Shown here: positions 7,765-12,589 of the stretch, in pieces
Position numbering within the stretch: the stretch's first letter is position 1
Layout: every line of letters starts with the position of its first letter
Notes under the pieces: model-generated
What the model was told of the DNA's origin: nothing
What the model saw: only the letters and a program-made list of their open reading frames with translations
Databases searched by the model: none
DNA from: Candidatus Latescibacterota bacterium
GTDB lineage: Bacteria; Latescibacterota; UBA2968; UBA8231
Assembly: GCA_021295675.1 (NCBI GenBank)
Contig: JAGWBY010000162.1
Location: 1-12,589, forward strand
DNA length: 12,589 bases
Reading direction: 5' to 3'
Position numbers and translations under genes: made by a program

Positions 7765-7947
7765 CTACTCCAGATAGCCCAAACCGTCGATTCGTTCTTG
7801 ATCCGCAGCCGACGGGACATTGAGTTCTTTCTCAATGCAGTGGATGACAAACTCTTCCACGCTGCTGTACCCTACCCTTTCGACGTGGGCTTGGACGCGC
7901 TGCCAAAGCTCGTCGTCCAAGACAACTTTTCGTTTAAAAAGCGCCAT
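7765..7947 (-). CDS. Small ribbon-helix-helix protein
   Basis: A 60-residue protein with a ribbon-helix-helix layout: strand KRKVVLDDE (residues 5-13), helix DELWQRVQAHVERVG (12-26), turn, helix SVEEFVIHCIEKEL (29-42). The tail DQERIDGLGYLE resembles the short GLGYL-type ending seen in many sulfatase/alkaline-phosphatase-superfamily proteins, although here it sits on a separate protein. The ATG at 7947 directly follows the original stop (7948-7950) of the second phosphatase, with GGAGG inside that gene's last codons. It could regulate the operon by binding DNA, or be a small partner protein; the sequence does not decide. Confidence 0.75.
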   Translation of the reverse strand: MALFKRKVVLDDELWQRVQAHVERVGYSSVEEFVIHCIEKELNVPSAADQERIDGLGYLE

Positions 7948-9883
7948 CTATTCCTCCCAGATCGAATGTCCCGACATGGCGGCCGGCGGCGTCAGACCGT
8001 AGTGCGCGAGGATGCTCACCGGAATATCCCGCAGATGGTGTGGGATGGGCTTCAGCGGTCTATTGCTCAGGAGAACGCCGGGCACCTCTTCGGCTCCAAG
8101 GGGAAAAATTGTCCTGCAAAACCGCACTCTCCAGTTGGCCAATGGCCGTGGCACCCGAAGCGCGATACCCCCTCGCATAGCCGAGGATCAAGTCGGGTGC
8201 CAAGTCCGAATCGGCTCTAGGGCCCGGGCGATAGACTTTTTTTATTACCTGCCGACCATCAACCGAGTCCCGCAGGTCGAGTAAGTTCTGGCTCAGCTCA
8301 CTGAGCAAACTTTCCCGAGCCTCGGGCCGCACCATCCCGTGCTGTTCGCGGCCCTTGAGATTGAGGTACAGAGCATTGAGCCCCAAACCATAAGCCCGAG
8401 TCTGTCCCCAGCGCACGTGCCCCTCGTTGAGGATATGGGCCTGATCAAGCGACACTTGGGGAGCCAGGGCGAGATAGCCCTCCCGTGCCAGCCAAGAATT
8501 GAGATTGAAAGACCGCTCGTACGCGGCAAAGCCGTGATCCGAAAGGACGATGATATCCGCGTCTGCCCCCAGCATGGCGACAGCCTCGCCGAGCAAATCG
8601 TCCATAGCGACGTACTGATCGGCGATAGCCTGTTGGTACGGGGCAAATTCCGCTCGGTGGCCTGGGTGATCGGGTGCCCAAGCGCGCCAGAGCATGTGGC
8701 AGACCTGATCGAGACTGTGGACGTAAAAAAAGAGCACACCGGCCGCAAGTTGGCGGCGGCGTTCTTCGAACGCTAAGGCGTCCTGGCGCAAGAATTCCCC
8801 GTAGTCAAAAACGTCCGCTTCGAGGGCCTTGGTATCGTCGGGCATGCCCTGGGTATAGTGCGGGCCAAGAGCTTGGTGCAATTCTTCGCTGGCCTCTAAA
8901 GGGGTGGAAATGGGCATGGCCGGATTGCCGGGGTGGATATTGACCGGCGTCAGGTAGAGTTGCAGAGAAGGAGCCGCGGCCCGCAAGTAAAAGCGAGCAA
9001 TGCCCTGCAGGCGTTCCAAGCTGTATGGCTTGCGCCCGTAGTCTATGGTAATCCACGGACTCCACTCGCCGGACTGGAGGACCAAGCGCTGTTGGCCTAT
9101 GACAATTTCGGCGGTCCGGTGTTGTCGATCTAGGTAAATCGCAAAATGGCTTTGCACCGGCTCCTCGTCTAGCGTCGGACCGTGGATGGGCAGTTGCGCC
9201 CAACCATTTTCCAACTGGACGCCAATTATCTTGCCGCCGGGAACTACCAATTCCCCCCCGGCCACTAGGCTGGTGCCCCCGCCTTCGAGGTGCGCCGGTA
9301 CAGTGTACGGCCCCTCGGTGTAATAGGTAAAAGTTCCGTAGGTTCCCAACATATCCGGCGTACCCATACCCGAGAAAGTGCGCACGTCGCAGGGACAGAA
9401 AAACGGCAGGTCGGCAAAACTCCCCGCTAGCTGGGAGGGAGGGAAATTGGCCGGTACTTTGAAAATGGTCGTGGGAATACCTTGTTCAGCGAGGATCTCC
9501 CAAAAAGGCCGACCTCGGCGCTGCAACGCTAGCTCGCCGGATTCCCCCCTGCGCGTGGTGGACAAAAAGGGAGTCAGGGAAGTCGGGTCGCGGTGGACGA
9601 AGTCGAAAATGCCATGATCCTGTGGATCCAAGCCAGTAATAAAGCTCGACCACGCCACCGGACTCTGCGGCGGCGCACTAGTTTGCAAAGGCGCAAAACC
9701 TCCGCGCCGGGCCAGAGCCTCAAAGTGGGGCATCCGGCCCTCGGTCATCAACGTCCGCAGAATCTGCGGGTCCATGCCGTCAATGCCCAGTACCAGCAGG
9801 CGGTCCGACGGAGGGCCAGAACGGCAGCCCCAAGCCGAGGACAGGAAGGCGATTAGGGCGATGGCAAGGGCGGTGTTCAGCAT
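7948..9883 (-). CDS. Type I phosphodiesterase/alkaline-phosphatase-superfamily lipoprotein, frameshifted near its C-terminus
   Basis: Second of two tandem paralogues of the phosphodiesterase/alkaline phosphatase superfamily, two-metal hydrolases of phosphate esters or related bonds. From the ATG at 9883 there is a lipoprotein-like signal ending at Cys20 (lipobox AWGC is atypical). Visible catalytic features are GIDGMD (Asp35), Ser74 as nucleophile in PPQSPVAWSSF, SLDQVCHM (Asp and His ligands) and LSDHGF. The read-through frame ends at 8060 with an unrelated tail (SRRGARRSPEQ). From about 8094 another frame continues the homology: AEEVPGVLLSNRPLK to HSIWEE, stopping at 7948. The paralogue has PWSGDHCVDPRLVPGVFF here, so about 20 nt encoding SGDHC-like residues, including the last metal His, are missing. 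A start at 9940 overlapping the previous stop is possible but spoils the signal peptide. Confidence 0.83.
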
Positions 9884-9890
9884 ATTTATC

Positions 9891-9916
9891 CGCAGATAAC
9901 GCAGATGGGCGCAGAT
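9891..9916. repeat. Short CGCAGAT tandem repeat between the two phosphatase genes
   Basis: CGCAGAT occurs at 9891, 9900 and 9910, at 9-10 base spacing, in the 49-nt gap between the two phosphatase genes. The same word family (translated as HLRYLRIN-like or ICVICG-like peptides) is, from memory, a dispersed repeat in many environmental genomes. Translating it creates the spurious N-terminal extension of the second phosphatase. Confidence 0.6.
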
Positions 9917-9932
9917 GATGGCAAAAGCGGCG

Positions 9933-11984
9933 TTAGGCATTGGACCCAACAGCCGGGGCGAATACATCTCGGCCCTGCATGTAAGATGGCGGCTCGATGC
10001 CAAACAGACCCAAAATGGAAGGAGGCATATCGAGCAAGTGGGGATTGCGAATGCCTATTTTGCGGTTGCAGAAAAACACGCCGGGCACCAGCCTCGGGTC
10101 CACGCAGTGGTCGCCGCTCCAAGGCCGGGTATTGGTCTCAAAGACGGCCTCGGTCACTTGGCCGCTGGCCCCACTCCAAGAAGCGCGGTATCCGGCGTTG
10201 TACCCAATGAGTAGATCCGGGCCGTCGTCCGTATAAGGACCACTAAAAGAAGCCGCCGTATCCCAAGCCTTGTTGATGGCCGTCTCGCCCGTCTCCTGGT
10301 CCACCAGACCGGTGAGGCGGGAGCACAGTTCGGCCTTGAGTTGGCGCAATTCCGTCCCAGGGGCGACAATACCGCCAGCTTCGCGGCCCTTGAGATTGAT
10401 GAATAGGCCGGTGAGGCCCAAGGCAAAAGCCCGGGTGCGGCTCCAATCGACTTGCGCCAGCCACTCGTCGCTGTGCGTGCAACCCTCGTGCAAACACAGG
10501 TACCCATTTTGCCACAGCCACGTATTGAGGTTGACGCCGCGTTTAAAGGTGCAAAACCCGTGGTCGGAAATAACCATCAACACGGTCTTAGCGCGGTCGA
10601 TTTTTTCTAGCGTGCGGCCCACTAGGTCGTCCATGCGCGCGTACATATTGGGAATGGTATCGGCCAAACCGTTGACTTCCCGGCCCCGATTAGCCGGATG
10701 GTCGGGATCTAGGGTGCGGAAAAACATGTGCTGGATGCGGTCGGGGCTGTCAAAGACGCAGGCCGCAAGGCCCTTGGGAGTTTTGTCGAGCGCGTGGAAA
10801 AACATGGCTTGGCGCTCGTCGTCGAGTAAGTAGGTCTGGTCGAGAAAGGCCTGCTCGTCATCCGTGTCTTCCGCCAAGCCCACTGTGGCGAACTTGCCCA
10901 AGCGTCGGGCGAGGTAGGGGGCATAGGACGGAGGATGGGAAAGGGGCAGGTGAGGATGAGTAGGGTCGATTTGAATGGGAGTGACATACAGTTTGAGCGG
11001 TTCGGCTTCAATCAGGTAGAAGCGGCACAGGCCGCGCACCTGAACCCCTAGTCCAGCAGCAAAGGCGAGCGTTATCCAAGGGGAATAAACCCGCCTTTGC
11101 AGGACTATTTTTTGTCCTCCGATCCCCAGCGTAGCTGACTCGGCGGCCGGGTCTACGTCCAGATCCATGGCGGCTGCTAGTCTTTTGCCGTCCGGGCGCA
11201 GCGGGTTGGCGGGACCGGGGATACTGGTGCTGACTCTGCCGCGCTCGAGTTCGAGACGGATGCAGCGGCCCACAGAGGTGTCTTGGGGTCCGGGTCCGCT
11301 AAAAAAATAGGTACACTCGCCCTGGGTGCCGCGCAGATCTGGCGCGCACATACCCGCGAGCAGGAGCCCCGCGAACTTTTCCGGGGGGAAACTGATCGGC
11401 ACCCGGACAATGGAACTGGTGATGTGGTTGTCGCCCAGCACCTTCCAAAAAGGCTGGCTCCGCCGCAAATTGCGCACCCGCGCTTTGCCCAAGGGCAGGC
11501 GGTACGGACCTAGCCTTAGGCTTCGACGCGGGGCGCTAATCCGAGCCGAAGACAGCACGGGCTGGTACGTGTGGGGATCGCGGGTGATAAAGTCGTAAAT
11601 GCGGTGCCTAGAAGCGTCCACCCCCGTAGCAAAAGCCGACCACGCCGCTGGCGTAATGGCGGGCAAGGTAGTCTGCAAAGAGCAAAAGGTCCCCTGCTCG
11701 GCCAGCTTTTTAAACGCCGGCAGCCGGCCTTCCTCCATCCAGCGGGCCACTAGCTGAGGATCGAGGCCATCGAGGCCGATGACCACCACGCGCTCGGTTT
11801 TGCCGCGACGCCAGCTAAGCAGCAAGCGGACGGGCAGGACCAGGATGGCGAGCGCGGCGAGAACGAGGGCAGCGAGAGTCCAGAAACCGCTAACTAGGAC
11901 AAAGCCAGCGCCGGGACCGACATAGGCGTCGGCCCGTTGGACAAGGAGGAAAGTGCCGCTCCAAATAAAGAAGGATTTGCTCAC
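9933..11984 (-). CDS. Membrane-anchored type I phosphodiesterase/alkaline-phosphatase-superfamily protein
   Basis: A 683-residue intact member of the phosphodiesterase/alkaline phosphatase superfamily. The first 20 residues resemble a signal segment; AYVGPGAGFVLVSGF and a hydrophobic stretch (about 27-56, then SWRRGK) form a membrane anchor. The catalytic domain shows GLDGLD (Asp72), Thr111 as the likely nucleophile in PAITPAAWSAF, DRIQHM (Asp415, His419), ISDHGF (Asp474, His475) and SGDHC (His626), so the full two-metal set appears present. Possible substrates are phosphodiesters, nucleotides or lipid/glycan headgroups; none can be chosen. The start is GTG at 11984; a stop codon lies in frame five codons upstream and no strong ribosome site is seen. 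It is first in an operon with its paralogue, the ribbon-helix-helix protein and the membrane protein. Confidence 0.87.
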   Translation of the reverse strand: MSKSFFIWSGTFLLVQRADAYVGPGAGFVLVSGFWTLAALVLAALAILVLPVRLLLSWRRGKTERVVVIGLDGLDPQLVARWMEEGRLPAFKKLAEQGTFCSLQTTLPAITPAAWSAFATGVDASRHRIYDFITRDPHTYQPVLSSARISAPRRSLRLGPYRLPLGKARVRNLRRSQPFWKVLGDNHITSSIVRVPISFPPEKFAGLLLAGMCAPDLRGTQGECTYFFSGPGPQDTSVGRCIRLELERGRVSTSIPGPANPLRPDGKRLAAAMDLDVDPAAESATLGIGGQKIVLQRRVYSPWITLAFAAGLGVQVRGLCRFYLIEAEPLKLYVTPIQIDPTHPHLPLSHPPSYAPYLARRLGKFATVGLAEDTDDEQAFLDQTYLLDDERQAMFFHALDKTPKGLAACVFDSPDRIQHMFFRTLDPDHPANRGREVNGLADTIPNMYARMDDLVGRTLEKIDRAKTVLMVISDHGFCTFKRGVNLNTWLWQNGYLCLHEGCTHSDEWLAQVDWSRTRAFALGLTGLFINLKGREAGGIVAPGTELRQLKAELCSRLTGLVDQETGETAINKAWDTAASFSGPYTDDGPDLLIGYNAGYRASWSGASGQVTEAVFETNTRPWSGDHCVDPRLVPGVFFCNRKIGIRNPHLLDMPPSILGLFGIEPPSYMQGRDVFAPAVGSNA

Positions 11985-12058
11985 AATAGAAGATCGCTAT
12001 CGGGGTGTCTCGTTGTGGCTTTTGTTAAGATACAACCTACGTACGCGATAGTAGAAGT

Positions 12059-12151
12059 GGTATGAGATGCTTCGCTGCGCTCAGCATGACAGGTGCTAGC
12101 ACTCTGTTTGCCGGTCATGCTGAGCGCAGCGGAGTCGAAGCATCTTATACC
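12059..12151. repeat. Long imperfect inverted repeat (MITE- or REP-like)
   Basis: Left arm 12059-12092 (GGTAT, AGATGCTTCG, CTGCGCTCAGCATGAC, AGG) pairs with right arm 12111-12151 (CCGGTCATGCTGAGCGCAG, CGAAGCATCT, ATACC) around an 18-base loop. The right arm carries five extra bases (GAGTC-like, between GCGG and CGAAG) not present on the left. The core AGATGCTTCGACTCCGCTGCG with GCTCAGCATGAC is, from memory, a widely scattered palindromic repeat whose translation gives CHAERSEAS-type peptides. It sits between two divergent genes, where it could fold as RNA or act as a terminator-like hairpin without a T-run. Confidence 0.8.
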
Positions 12152-12249
12152 TAGATGCCCATGCGCAACATCCATTAGATTACTGCCGTGTAGTATATAC
12201 AACAATACTCCTTAGCTCTCGCTAGACTTTCCCCAAGGGAGAACACACT

Positions 12250-12589
12250 ATGAAAAAAATCAACCTAAGAATCCCGCCAGCCCTGCTAGCCGTGGCCGTT
12301 TGCGCACTCGCCCTAGGTGCCGATACCCCAGGGCACGTAGAGCCGACCGCCCCAGCCAGAACCGCGTATCTGACCTCAACGCCCTGGCTGGAAGTAGTCG
12401 AAAAAGAGGTGCCTCCCCTCCAACATCCACGAGCGGACCGCTGGCCCATGATCATGTGGCACGGCGTGGGTTTTGCGCCGCTACCTGCGGACCAGATCCA
12501 GATGCTGTTAGCGCGCGGCTTGACGCAGCATCTGCGGTTGGACAAAGGCATGATCGACGCGGCCAAAGCTCTGCAGGAGGCCGGATCGC
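12250..12589 (+). CDS. Secreted protein of unknown function (5' part only)
   Basis: An open frame from ATG 12250 to the window end, at least 113 residues, with no stop. GGGAG lies eight bases upstream of the ATG. The N-terminus MKKINLRIPPALLAVAVCALALGA is a clear signal peptide, with cleavage near residue 24. The mature part begins with a Pro/Thr-rich linker, then TPWLEVVEKEVPPLQHPRAD, RWPMIMWHGVGFAPLPADQI, a helix (QMLLARGLTQHLRLD) and MIDAAKALQEAGS. The MIMWHGVGF strand followed by helices looks like the start of an alpha/beta barrel, possibly carbohydrate-active, but this is only an impression. It is divergent from the phosphatase operon. I do not recognise the family. Confidence 0.72.
   Translation, partial: MKKINLRIPPALLAVAVCALALGADTPGHVEPTAPARTAYLTSTPWLEVVEKEVPPLQHPRADRWPMIMWHGVGFAPLPADQIQMLLARGLTQHLRLDKGMIDAAKALQEAGS

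Noticed and set aside
9884..10003. N-terminal extension of the second phosphatase
   Set aside because: It overlaps the first phosphatase and translates the CGCAGAT repeat; the signal peptide starts at 9883.
11981..12205. 74-residue open frame with CHAERSEASH
   Set aside because: It is a translation of the inverted repeat, not a gene.
12222..12566. 114-residue minus-strand open frame at the window end
   Set aside because: It is the reverse of the signal-peptide gene starting at 12250, with no ribosome site or family-like sequence.

Overview
The window is GC-rich bacterial DNA, most likely from an uncultured or poorly sampled phylum of the FCB/Latescibacterota/Poribacteria kind. That placement is inference. 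It rests on an integrin-like FG-GAP protein with a FlgD-like, type IX-secretion-style tail, lipoprotein-rich gene content, paired membrane alkaline-phosphatase-family proteins, scattered toxin-antitoxin modules, and two dispersed repeats of types common in such genomes. No rRNA, tRNA, CRISPR array or transposase is visible.

Layout. Positions 1-1651 (minus) hold a secreted galactose-mutarotase-fold protein, overlapped by 20 nt by a lipoprotein foldase (SurA/PpiC-like) that leaves the window and carries a frameshift. Divergent from them, 1719-3412 (plus) is an orphan family 5 solute-binding lipoprotein broken by two frameshifts. Positions 3424-4120 (minus) hold a DUF433/DUF5615 toxin-antitoxin pair followed by an internally deleted remnant of a PIN toxin gene. 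Positions 4237-6183 (minus) encode a seven-blade FG-GAP propeller protein. Positions 6242-6928 (minus) hold an intact Phd/YefM-PIN toxin-antitoxin module with its promoter and a near-perfect operator palindrome; its toxin is the homologue of the upstream remnant.

Positions 6931-11984 (minus) look like one operon: two tandem phosphodiesterase/alkaline-phosphatase-superfamily proteins (one membrane-anchored, one lipoprotein-like), a 60-residue ribbon-helix-helix protein, and a three-pass membrane protein of unknown family. Junctions are tight (0 to about 50 nt), so the four products probably act together at the cell envelope. Positions 11985-12249 are a divergent intergenic region holding a long imperfect inverted repeat. 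A secreted protein of unknown function starts at 12250 (plus) and runs off the end.

The main anomaly is a set of four gene breaks (near 310, 2081, 3105 and 8094). In each, the reading frame is lost and, judged against the expected family sequence or the neighbouring paralogue, about 20-22 nt seem to be missing. They are either assembly or consensus errors or real microdeletions of unusually uniform size. The one in the second phosphatase removes the region of its last predicted metal-binding histidine. The second anomaly is the PIN-toxin remnant, whose two ends survive while roughly 300 bp between them are gone.
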